Below, in pieces: positions 10,855 through 20,861 of a stretch of DNA of 64,000 nt. The DNA comes from Balamuthia mandrillaris. Lineage: Eukaryota; Discosea; Longamoebia; Balamuthiidae. The notes beneath the pieces were generated by a model that ran no database searches, was not told the origin of the DNA, and saw only the letters and a program-made list of their open reading frames with translations. The stretch covers positions 1 to 64,000 of the forward strand of contig JAVKOQ010000037.1 of assembly GCA_031835245.1 (NCBI GenBank). Direction: 5' to 3'. The position numbers were made by a program, and so were the translations under genes. Each line of letters begins with the position of its first letter. The first letter of the stretch is position 1.

Positions 10855-11793
10855 TTAGTCCAAGGGGCCGAGGGTGAGGATCGAAAAGTGAGAGGACTGC
10901 TCCTCGTTGGCATTGGCAAAATAGTAGTTCTTGATGTAGTTGACGGCATCGGACAAGAACGACTCGGAGGTGGTAGGTCCGTGGTTAATGGGGAAGGCCT
11001 TGCCTCCATCCAATTCATACAAATGGCCGTCCACTGCTGTGAAACAGATAAAGTGATAGTCCACACTGGTTTGTGCTGTAGGAGCCTGCAAAGCAACCAT
11101 CAGAACACGCAACAAAACACGCAACGAAGAATGAATGGCGATTTCACCTCGGTTTGGCCAGACTCTGCAACCTCAGCATGAACTTCTTCCAAAGCGGTGT
11201 CCTCCCCAAGAGCTTCACCACGCGGCAAAGGCTCCATGTCCTTTGTCTTTTCGTAAAAGCCTTTGATAAATCCCTCCTCTACAAATATTAAACGACGAGA
11301 GAGAGAGAGAGAGAAGAAGAAGAAAGAAAGAAAGAAAGAAAGCAACGACAAGAAAGAAAGAGAGATACATAAGATATCATTACAACAGAAATATGAGAGA
11401 CAAGAACAGAATTGTAGAACGGACCTAACTGGATGTGCTGTAGGTTGTTATAAATGGCATGAATGACAGCAATAGTTCCTGCATTTCATATTTTGATGTA
11501 AGAAAAACCTGAAAGTAAAGAGAGCGAGACTTAATAATAGAAACGTACCACAAGCATTACCAACGAGCTGCTTCATATAATAAACTTTAGGGCTAACGAC
11601 CTGTCCTTCTTTCTCGATCTTTTCCTTCTGTTGCCTTTTCAGCTCCTTCTCGTTGACGAGGCTTGGGTACAGGAGCAGCACAGCCAAGCATGGCTGCGGC
11701 ACCATCGCCAATAGTTCAGGATCAGTGCCGTAACAGTCGCCAAAACCCCATTCTTTGGAGACACCGGCTTTGTGGATGAACTGTTTTTGAGAG

Positions 11794-11830
<37 letters not shown>

Positions 11831-11966
11831 GGAAAGGTGGGTGGTCAGTGCTGTGAAACATGTTCACCAGAAAGGAGCCGGGCCAAAACGAACGAACCGA
11901 ATTCATCACGTCAGGGTTACTTTCCAAGGGAATCCATCGTGGTCCTTTCTTGCCTTCCGCTGCCAT
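10855..11966 (-). CDS. UCHL3: Ubiquitin carboxyl-terminal hydrolase, UCHL3 type (peptidase C12)
   Basis: Five exons, complement(join(10855..11085,11148..11278,11425..11478,11549..11780,11898..11966)), give 238 residues, the usual length of UCHL1/UCHL3. The N-terminus PRWIPLESNPDVMN is the family signature. Catalytic residues are all present: oxyanion Gln and nucleophile Cys in MKQLVGNACGTIAVIHA (the Cys codon sits next to an intron), His in VDYHFICF and Asp in YELDGG. The enzyme is a cytosolic cysteine protease that removes small adducts from the C-terminus of ubiquitin or Nedd8. The crossover loop segment between exons 3 and 4 (FIKGFYEKTKDMEPL and onward) is of normal size. Nothing appears damaged. 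Intron 1 carries a (CT)n run just before the acceptor. Confidence 0.92.
11791..11827. repeat. (GA)n microsatellite in UCHL3 intron 1
   Basis: About 36 bp of GA repeat, (CT)n in the gene's sense, immediately upstream of the exon 2 acceptor at 11780, where a polypyrimidine tract belongs. Confidence 0.8.
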
Positions 11967-12000
11967 TTCTCCTGCGCGTCGTTTCTCCTTCTCGTTTCTT

Positions 12001-12046
12001 CTTCTTCTTCTTCTTCTTCTTCTTCTTCTTCTTCTTCTTCTTCTTC
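12001..12046. repeat. (TTC)n microsatellite
   Basis: Fifteen TTC units between the 5' end of the UCHL3-type gene (start at 11966) and the 3' end of the PARP gene (stop at 12263). Confidence 0.85.
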
Positions 12047-12262
12047 TGCTTTATTGTTTTGTTTCTCACAGAAGAACGTTTCGTGGAAAAAATGTTTGTT
12101 TTTGTTTCGCTGAATTTTTCTTTGTCGATAAACTACAACAAAAATTTTGCAAGAGGTATTTCTGCAGACAGTGGAGGATATGTGAGCAATGTTGGTGGTG
12201 GCCGCAATTATCGATAAAAAACAGGTTTCGTTTTTTATTTTTTGTCACGATTGCAAAGTCTT

Positions 12263-12449
12263 TCACTGGGAGAGGTGGTCATAGTTCTGCGCAAGGCTTC
12301 TGCCCAGCTGTTGTTGCAAATCGATGTTGTAAGGGATGCTCCCAGAGGTGAACACACAAAGGAAGCGAGTGGTCACTAGGTCCTCGTTTGGCACCACGTA
12401 GTGCGGATTTGGCTGTCCCGACAAAATTGGATGCTTGGCAACTTGGGAG

Positions 12450-12489
<40 letters not shown>

Positions 12490-15180
12490 GATAATGAGAA
12501 AAAGAGAGAAAAAGAGGATGAGATAAGAACAAAGCATCCGCGTTGCATAAAGACCAACTTACTTTCACAAATGGCAACAGCCTGCTTGCTGTCTGTGCCC
12601 AAGCGGCTTTTACTCCATTGCAAACTGCCACTAGGGGCATAGTCGCGTGAAGTGCTGATGTGTGGCGAGAGGTAAATGCCAGCGCCATACGCAGCTCCAC
12701 ATGTCATCAGGTCTGTATTACTGAGGTTACGAAGACCTGTCCGAAGGATGGCATGCCTGTTTCGAGAAAGAACATGAGTTCACGGAGAGTTGATAACCAG
12801 AAAAAAAAATGATGGTATCACAAAGATGAAAATACCAGTTCTCCAGAGAAGAACCATGGAAAGCCCAAACGCTGCCATATTGCCGCTTGAATGCTCTAAA
12901 TTTGGCTTCCTTTTCAGGGCTGTTGCTGATGAGGAGGAACTGACGAATGCCTCCCATCTCAGTTACATACTTTGAGATGCAAAAAATCCGCAAGTCAGCT
13001 TGAAATACAATACACTCACATACACAATGAAGGTATTGAAAGCTTTTAATACCTTATGCTTGGGAAGAGTTTGTAAGTGAGCGCGGTTGGTACTGAGAAT
13101 CCAGCGCAACAGACGGTAGAGCCTTGGTTCTTTTTGTTCCAAAAATTGTTTCAATGCCATTTCGTCGTCCTTTAATTTTAATAATGAACAACAAGCGTGA
13201 GAGATGCCGGTGTATCAGCATCATCACGGGGTATCAGCATAGGACAAGCATGCCATTCAGAAAAAGGAAAAACAACAATGAAGAAAGAACGAAAAAGCAG
13301 CAAAGCAAAGAAATAGAAAAGAGGATGTGGAAGGAGATGCGGAAGTGTGAAAACCTTGTAAGCAAGCATCTCATCAACAGAAGGCATCATGTTAAGCACT
13401 CTTTGCAAAGCTGTAAAGTCTTTGGTGAGATTGGTGAACTGTGAAGCTTTTGTTTGTGGTGTAGGCTTGCTGCCGACTGTGGAGGATCCCATAAAGTCCA
13501 ATGGGAATGGATACAGAATCTTGGTATTTCTGCTGCTGCATGCTGCTGCCAACGTCATACTTATCATCAGGTCCACATAGTCCGGGTCTGGCATTAAAGA
13601 TAAGGCAAGAGCATAAACAGAAGATAAGATTATTTAGATATGGCATGGAGAGAGAGAGAAAAAAAGATAATAGTACGAGGGAGAGACCTTTAGCAAGATC
13701 GCGTGTAACAGAAGAACCCAATCCCATTTCGGTGAAACGGAAGACACACTTTTCGTCGGCGCATACGACCGGTTTAACACCACTAGTTGTAAACAGCATT
13801 AATAAATCTAATCAAGGAAAAACGAAAACACAAAAATGGGAGTAGTGGTACCTGGAAGGGAGTCGCTCATCACAAACAGTACAGAAGTTGGTACAGTTCT
13901 TCACGCGGTGCAGCATATAATACATAGTGAGGGCAAGGAAGTTCTTGTTCATGATTGACTGCACACCAGAGCTGCTTTGCAACTGCAATATCTTATCGCT
14001 GAGCTCCACCGATGCTCCCGATTGCTGAAGGAGCTGGAAGGCATCATCAAACTTGTTGCCAGCATGTTCCAAGGCCTGCACGGCAGCCAGTTGATCATAC
14101 CCTTTGGCCATTAGCTCCTTGATGGCCTTCGTTCTCTCCGCCAGAGCTCTTGTCTCTGCTTCCAGCTCTTCTGCCGTCTTTTGAACTATGACGGCTTGAA
14201 TGTTGCTCGTTCTCAAAGGAATGGATGAGTTGGAGGCGGTCGTCAATGTGAATGTAGGAGTCGAGGCAGACGGAGCAGCTGAAGAAGATTGGGCAGATGA
14301 AGTAACAGCGGTAGGAGTAGAAGATGAAGAAGAACTGCTGTCCTCATCACCATCTAAGAAGTAAGGATTGTCCTGCAAGAACTTGTCGCTTTGGGTGAAG
14401 AGCCAATTGGCAGCAAAGGAAACGTCATCCCTGCATTGTTTCAAAGCATGAATACAAAGAGGAAGAGGGAAATCGCCGAGTTGAGTCAGCGTCTGCGCGG
14501 TTTCTTTTCTCTGTTTGGTCTCTTCATCCTCTTCTCGATCTGCTTCTGAGGAGGTCGTGCTTTCGCTTTCCGGCTCCACCTCGCTGTCGGTTGAACTCTC
14601 GTCACTTGGCCAACCACTGTCGGTATCGCTATCGCTAGAATCGTCACTCCACGTTTTTTTATGTATTGCTCCTGTGGCGAGTTGGGCGTTCGTTCTTGTT
14701 GTAGGTGTTGAAGACAATGAAATAGAAACAGGTGGAGCTGGAATCGGAACCTGAGTAGTGGCTGATTTAGAAACCGTGGAAACAGGTGGAGGAGGCGGTG
14801 GCGTTGGAGTATTAGTGGCTGAAATAGGAGGAGATGAGGAAGAAGCAGAAGAACTCCCAGAAGAAGATGAAGGAGTAGATTGACTGTCAACGTCAGGGAT
14901 AACGTAAGTCTCTTTCAAAAAGTTCTTGTCCTGTTCGCGAAGGGCTTCTATTTCTGGTTCAGTACCAGTTCTGCATTTTAGTTTCTCGATGAGTGACTGT
15001 TGGTCGTCCATTCGCAGTGGCCAACATTTTCTCAGGAAAACACGCATGATATCCCTCAACTGAGCAGCTAGTGGGAAGAATGAACTGCCTTGTTGTTCCA
15101 CTCTTACTTTAGGTAGCTTTTAACCAAAAAAACCAAGGCTAAGTTAATCAGAAGAGACAGAGCGAGAGAGCGAGAGAGAG

Positions 15181-15217
<37 letters not shown>

Positions 15218-17860
15218 AAGAAAGAAACAGAGAGAGAGAGAGAGAGAGAGAGGAGGGAGGGAGGGAGGAGGGAAGCCGAAAGAGCAAGCCAATTAACCTC
15301 ATCAGAAAAAATGTAAGAAGGGTCAAAAGTCAACGTGACACAAATAGGCTTGCTGGTGTCAATGGCAAGGGCGTCAGCCATGGTAGAATCCAAATAGCCA
15401 GTATCTAGGAACAACGTAACTTCGTTCGCTTCACGAACCAGCTAACAAGTAGCAAGTATATCAGAGTTTCGAACCGATAATGAGAAAAAAATTGTAAAAA
15501 TAAATTTTTCAAAAAATAATAAGCTAGATGAAGACATACAGCAACGGACTTCGCTCCAAACATGGCTTGGACTTGATAGACATGAAGCTCCAACGCATTT
15601 GCCTATCAACGCAAGAGAGAGAGAGATTACTCATTTTGCAATATTTGTACAAAAAAACTTACCCCATCACGAACTAGGAAGCATGGTGTCTCTTCCCAGT
15701 TCTCTGTATCTTCCTCATCGATAACAGCTTCTAAATCTTCTTCATCTTGCTATAACAGAAACAAAAAAAAAATGTCAATAAAGGTTATTGTCGTACTTCA
15801 CAAAAACATGAACACGAAACAATAACTAAACAAAACAAAACAAAACAAAAAAGAAAACCGAAAATGGTTTTTGATAGCAACCTCTGGTCTGAAAGAGGCA
15901 CCTATTTGCATGCTTGCTGTGAGCCAAGCCGATCTCGTGAGATCCTTTGTGCCTGTTTCAGCTGAAAGATGAAGCATTCTTCCACTGTTGAACTTTTTAT
16001 CAAAGTCTAAAGAAAAAAACTAAAGTGAGGAACAACAAATAAAATACAAATCAATGAAAACAAAAAAAGCAAAAGAAAACGCACTTGAAATAAAAAAGTT
16101 AAGAATATCAGCCAAAGCTTTGAACCTGTCCGATGCATATTCGTTGCCATACTTCACAAAAGCCTATTCATTTAATCCCAAAAAAAAATCGGGTGTCAGC
16201 ACCATTATTCACAACTCAAGATGGAAGGAAGCTGGTAACCTCAACAATTCCTGGCTTGAAGTTGCCGAGTGCTCCTTCGAGAGTTATTTGCGGCCGGTCT
16301 TCTGGATAGTCCTTCGGGATGTGGATCTTCAAAGTAACAATGCGTTGATCGTTGCTAAACAACAAAAGGCTGAGATGTCTGGTAACTGGCTCCCATTTCA
16401 TCTCTAGTGTTGTTTATGGTGTGAGGTTTTGAGGATGGACTGGAGAAACCGATACAGAGACGCAACGAAAATAACTGAAACCACAGAAGCAAGAAGAAAG
16501 AAAGAAAAAGAAAGAGGATAAAAGGCATTCGTACTCTTGACACAAGTTTGAGGAACGTCGTAGATTTGCTGGACATCGGTGATTTCTTGCTCTAACAAAG
16601 CCAAACGTTCTTGCCGTTCAAATTCTTCTTGTTCCTTTCTTTCTCTCTCCTCTTGCAGTCTTCTTCTTTCAGCGCGTTCCTTTCGTCGCTGCTCTTTACG
16701 CTTTCTTCTTTCTTCCGCTTTCCTTGCCTTTTCTTCCTCCGTCTCAGCGGTATCTTCAGCCTTTACCTTTTCTTTTTCCTTCTCTTTTTCCTTTGCACTG
16801 TCATCTTCCTTCTCGGTAACTTTTCCTTTGCCTTTGGATGCAACAAGAGATCCCGTGCTCTTGTCTTTGCCTTTGTCCTTACCTTTATCCGTTTTATCTT
16901 TTCCCTTATTATCTTTATCCTTGTTCTCATCTGCATCGCTCTTCAACAAGCTGCTCAAAGAAGAAGATCGCCCAGAGCCAGACGTTTTAGTAACTTGTCT
17001 AACCATGCTTGGTTTTCTGGCTGCTCCGCTGAGGTCAGACACTTCTTTGACTGTCCAATCCACCTGTTAAAAATAGCAAACAAAAAAACGCGTTGAATGA
17101 GAAGACGGAATGAAGCATAGAAAGAGAGAAAGAACAAACATTAGGAATTCGAAGAGAAACAAGGATGTGAATATCTCCGCTGATCTTGCACTTCGTAGTG
17201 CGCTTCAGAAGAGGACACCAACGGTCCACTGATTGCTTTTCATAAAAGTCGCTTACAGGAAAGGATACCTGGCCAAGAAACACATCCCTTTTACCAAAGA
17301 GGAAGAGAAAGAGAGAGAAGGTCAAAATAAAAATAGAGTACAGGAATGAAAAAACCAAAGCAAAGCAAACATACTTAGTAATGCGGTTCTTGTCTTTTAC
17401 TACAACGTGAAGATATTCGCTTTGACGCGTTGCAACGCTTAAAATTGCAAATGGTAGCAACCGAAGCGAAGAAAAACCGAGGCAGCGGGAATAACAGACA
17501 AAGTACAGAATGAGATGAGAGTGTGACAGGTAAGAAAAGAAGAGAAGAACAAGGACGGGAAGTCTCACAAGTTAAACTTTTCGTTCCAAACAGGGTTTAA
17601 CGTCTTTTCGATATACTTGGTTTTAACTTGGTTCTTTCCGCCCAAAGTAATGATGCAATACGGATCCGAAGTGCCTGTTATTTGTTTGTCAACAAAAAAC
17701 GGATCAAAAAGGCGCATATAGGACTTCTGAGGAGACGGCCTAGGCCGATCTACTACATACCGCCTCGGTCCTTGGCCGCGAGGTTGCGAGCCTCCTTGAT
17801 GGTTACATTTAAAACAGAGCACGGTGGAAGCACGTCCTTATGCGCAACTATTTTTGACAT
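12263..17860 (-). CDS. C2-RWD-UBA-PARP fusion, PARP6/8-like ADP-ribosyltransferase
   Basis: Eighteen exons join in frame from ATG 17860 to stop 12263 and give 1,268 residues. In order: a C2 domain (about 10-130; ITGTSDPYCIITLGG, KTLNPVWNEKFNFEYL); a Lys/Glu-rich coiled segment (about 150-300); an RWD-like domain (about 300-395; HIPKDYPEDRPQITLE); two UBA-like helices sets (about 735-772 and 857-897; AKGYDQLAAVQALEHAG) in a Ser/Pro-rich linker; a Cys pair region (about 938-975; CTVCDERLP, VCADEKCVFRF) as in PARP6/8; and the PARP catalytic domain (about 1095-1260) with His1138 in AFHGSSLENW and Tyr1168 in GAAYGAGIYLS. The glutamate needed for polymer formation is not evident (segment EDLVTTRFLCVF), so mono-ADP-ribosylation is expected. 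C2 suggests membrane recruitment, UBA and RWD suggest ubiquitin contacts. Introns 11 and 17 carry long (CT)n. Confidence 0.85.
15160..15262. repeat. (GA)n and GAGG-rich tract in PARP-fusion intron 11
   Basis: A purine tract on the plus strand, pyrimidine in the gene's sense, fills most of the intron between exons ending at 15298 and starting at 15116. Confidence 0.8.
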
Positions 17861-18748
17861 CCGACAAACCTTGTTGTTGTTGTTTGGCTTTTTTTTTTTT
17901 TGAATACAAGCTACCCACGTTTCCCGGAAGGCCAAACGTCCTTTGTCTCGAAGCGCCAACCTCTCGGGGAGAAGAGAAAAAGAGGGAAGAGCTTTTATTT
18001 TCTCCGTTAAAAAGTTTTTTTTTTTTTGTTGAACAAAAAGTAATTAATTGTCGACATAGCAATTGCTGGAGGGGTAGTTGCTACCGCGTTGTTATGTGAA
18101 AAGGCATCTTCTCGAGGGTTCGGTTGCCAGGAAATTCGGGAAAGGAAATTTAAACAAATTTTTAAGCGTTTTTCTCCGCCTTCTTTTTGGGTTCTGTTTT
18201 TCTTTGGTTTTTTCGACAAATAGACAACTTCCCCTCTTCCCCTCCACTTGACGTTAAGTCTGGGACGCGCGTGCTGGTGTTTGGGCCTTTTGTTTTTGTT
18301 GCGTCTTTGTTGCGTTTTTGTGACAGTTTTCTGTCGCTTTTAGTGTGTACATTTTCTCTTTTCTCTCTCTCTCTCTCTCTCTTTTGTAGTTTTCTTGTAG
18401 ATTTTTGTGTATTTTGGTGTTGTAAAAAAAAAAAAGAAAGGGGGGTGAAGGAGGGGAAGAAACAACGAGTTGTCAGCGAGGAGCACGTTTGCAAAACAAC
18501 AGAAAAATTGAAGAAAGACAAGAAGCGGATTCAGAAAGAAAGCGCGGAAATAAACGACCTATTTGCACTTTACTGGTAGGTCCCCACCGCAAACAAAAGG
18601 AACTGCCTTCTTGTTTTTTTTTTTTAATTCGTTCTTTTCTTCTCACAAAGACACAAAAGAAGAAGTAGAGGAAGAAGTGGTGTATTTTGGTTTTGTTTTG
18701 TGTTTCGTTTTTTCTTTTTTTTTATTTTGATTATTGCTTTGCGCTAAA
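17861..18748. promoter_or_regulatory. Divergent promoter between the PARP fusion and the p62-like gene
   Basis: An 888-bp gap between two start codons facing apart. It contains the palindrome TGTCGACA at 18049-18056, several poly-T/poly-A runs, a (CT)n run at 18361-18381 and a T-rich region just before the plus-strand ATG at 18749. No TATA box stands out. Short open frames here are Phe/Lys-rich and look random. Confidence 0.45.
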
Positions 18749-20377
18749 ATGTCTTCCTTTGCTATGGTGTTAGCTCGGCTGAGTGCTCTTACGGACAAGC
18801 AAACAACAACAGCAACGACAAAGCAACCAGAGACAGAGACAGAAACCACCCAAAAACAGCAAAAGATGGTAGTCCTGAAGCTGCTGTACGAGGGGGAGAT
18901 TCGCCGCATCTCTGTGCCACTGACAGCAGAGGGGGTTCCGCTTAGCCTCTCGGAGATGAAGCGCAAGGCCTTGGAGATGTTTGCCTCTAGCGCTGGAGCT
19001 GGTTGGTTCGAAAATCCGACCGTGGAGCTGGTCGCCAAGTCAGAAGATGACAGCCAAAGCCTCCTCGAGGACGAGCAGCAATGGCAAGAAGTTCTGAGGA
19101 AAGCTCAACAGAGACAACCTCCCATCTTGCGATTGATCGTGCACTTGAAGGCTTGCCAAGATACAGAGAAGCAAGAAGTAGCGGAGAAGAAGGAAGAGGA
19201 GACCCAAGTTAAAGAAGAGAAGAACAAGGAAGAGAAGGGGAAGGAGAAAGAGGTCGAGGTCCGCTGCGAAAACTTGGTGGCGTGCCACCAATGTGGTATC
19301 ACCATGCAAACGCCCTTCTTCAAGTGTCTTAACTGCCTTTGCTTTAACCTTTGCGCCGATTGCGAAGCTGATCGTTCCTCGTTAACGCATGATCCATCCC
19401 ACCTCTTCGTCAAGCTGTGCACTCCTCCAACGGAGCTGTCTCTTCGCCAACAGATGGTCTTCTGCAGTCACATCTGGGGTGGCTCTTCCGCAGAACGTGT
19501 CATCGCCAGGCGAACCAAGAAACAGTTGCAAACTCGCTTGAGGACGGAGAACCAAGCCAAAGCCTTGCAGAAGAAGGTTCAGAAGCAATCCCTTCTCGCG
19601 GAAAAGATGGCCCAGAAGAGAGTCGAGCGGGAGCTGCAGAAGGCAGCAAAGGCTGGTAAGAAGATCGGAGCCTCCAAGAAGGCCCGAGTCATCGTCAGCC
19701 CCGATCTTCTCACTCAGAAGAAGCGAAGGAACAGCAAAGTGAAGAAGGTTGAGAGGGTCTCTGCTCTGCGCCGAAAGCAGGAGAAGAAGCAAAAGCTGAT
19801 GACGGAGGAGGAAGAGCAACATATCGTGGATAAGAACAAGGCGGAAGAGAAGGAAGCCTACGAGGAGATCCCTTCCTCTACTCCCTCTTCCGATGAGTCC
19901 GAAGAGTTTGAGCTCCTTCCTTCGAGGCAAGAGCTTACCTCTTCTTCCACCACTGAAACCCATCAAGAAGAGCCGAAGGTGACTCCGCTTTCCTCCCTTG
20001 TGGCCAACGTGTTGGCTGCCGCTCAACGCACTGCCCCTTCCGACGCTGAGGAGGATGAACAGAGCGACGCCTTCTCTCCCTCTGACGTTCCCGAAGAGGA
20101 ACCCCAGCAACTGCAAGAGCGCGAGCAACAAGAAGCTGAGGAACAGCAGGATAAGCCTGAGGAGGAAGAAATTAAAGACGAACAAGAAGCAGCCTTCCAG
20201 CCACAACTGAAGAGCTTGGAGGAAATGGGCTTTAGCGATCGGGCTGCCAACGTGGAGGCTCTTGCTAACAACGACGGAGACCTTCAAAGGGCGATTGAAG
20301 AGCTGTTGGGAGTTCCCTCAGCTTTTGGCGTCTCTCAATTCTTCCGTTCTGTTTCTTCTCTTTTGCGGGGAATGTAA
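18749..20377 (+). CDS. p62/NBR1-like selective autophagy receptor (PB1-ZZ-LIR-UBA)
   Basis: Single exon, 542 residues. A PB1 domain runs from about residue 40 (VVLKLLYEGEIRRISV) to 135 and would mediate self-assembly. A ZZ zinc finger at about 173-222 has CHQCGI, CLNC, CADC and the H-D-P-S-H ligands. A long Lys/Arg-rich helical segment follows (about 250-365). An acidic stretch then carries SDESEEFELLPS, where FELL fits the LC3-interacting consensus [W/F/Y]xx[L/I/V]. The C-terminus holds a UBA domain (about 492-530; SLEEMGFSDRAANVEALANN). These parts in this order match p62/SQSTM1 and amoebal p62, which link ubiquitinated cargo to Atg8. No FW (NBR1) domain is seen. A second in-frame ATG at 18866 immediately precedes the PB1 domain and could be the real start. 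Confidence 0.85.
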   Translation: MSSFAMVLARLSALTDKQTTTATTKQPETETETTQKQQKMVVLKLLYEGEIRRISVPLTAEGVPLSLSEMKRKALEMFASSAGAGWFENPTVELVAKSEDDSQSLLEDEQQWQEVLRKAQQRQPPILRLIVHLKACQDTEKQEVAEKKEEETQVKEEKNKEEKGKEKEVEVRCENLVACHQCGITMQTPFFKCLNCLCFNLCADCEADRSSLTHDPSHLFVKLCTPPTELSLRQQMVFCSHIWGGSSAERVIARRTKKQLQTRLRTENQAKALQKKVQKQSLLAEKMAQKRVERELQKAAKAGKKIGASKKARVIVSPDLLTQKKRRNSKVKKVERVSALRRKQEKKQKLMTEEEEQHIVDKNKAEEKEAYEEIPSSTPSSDESEEFELLPSRQELTSSSTTETHQEEPKVTPLSSLVANVLAAAQRTAPSDAEEDEQSDAFSPSDVPEEEPQQLQEREQQEAEEQQDKPEEEEIKDEQEAAFQPQLKSLEEMGFSDRAANVEALANNDGDLQRAIEELLGVPSAFGVSQFFRSVSSLLRGM

Positions 20378-20861
20378 ATCAAGTGGGCTCAACTGCGTGG
20401 AGGCCGTCAACGCAGCTGTTTAGCATGTATATGATCGCTTGCTTTGTTGGTCTTTTTAAGCTTGTAAATGAATGTCTTATTTCCGTAGAGTTCTTCTCTC
20501 TCTCTTCTCTCTCTCCTCTCTCTCTCCTTCTCTTCTTTTCCAAAAGAAAAGATGGACATAAAGAAAACACCTCACCATGCTTGTTGTAATTCGGGCCTGT
20601 CTACGGATTGTGTCGCACCGACATCTACCCCACAAACACCTTGCAGGTAACGAAAAGGTTCTCCCTTCTCTTTCAAACCAGAACATGAAGCACAGTACGA
20701 AAGTTTTCATTCTATTTTTATTTTCTCCGCATAAACAAACAAAAAGTACAACACAAAAAAATAAAGCAAAAATGATAAATAGAACAAAAGAAACAACTCC
20801 CTCTACTTTAAGTTAGTTCTTCCTGCCCACTTTGCTTTTCTATCCACAATTCTCTATTTCT
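20378..20861. other. Convergent 3' regions of the p62-like and AREL1-like genes
   Basis: A 484-bp gap between two converging stop codons. It holds a (CT)n-rich run at about 20496-20540, an A/T-rich tail with possible poly(A) signals on both strands (AATAAA-like at about 20756), and no supported gene. Confidence 0.5.

Noticed and set aside
14486-14890. Leu/His-rich alternative frame in the PARP-fusion linker exon
   Set aside because: The frame that keeps UBA-like and Cys-rich segments continuous is the one joined in phase to its neighbours.
19382-20287. Long Leu-rich minus-strand frame of 301 codons
   Set aside because: Antisense shadow of the p62-like exon; no splice or domain support.
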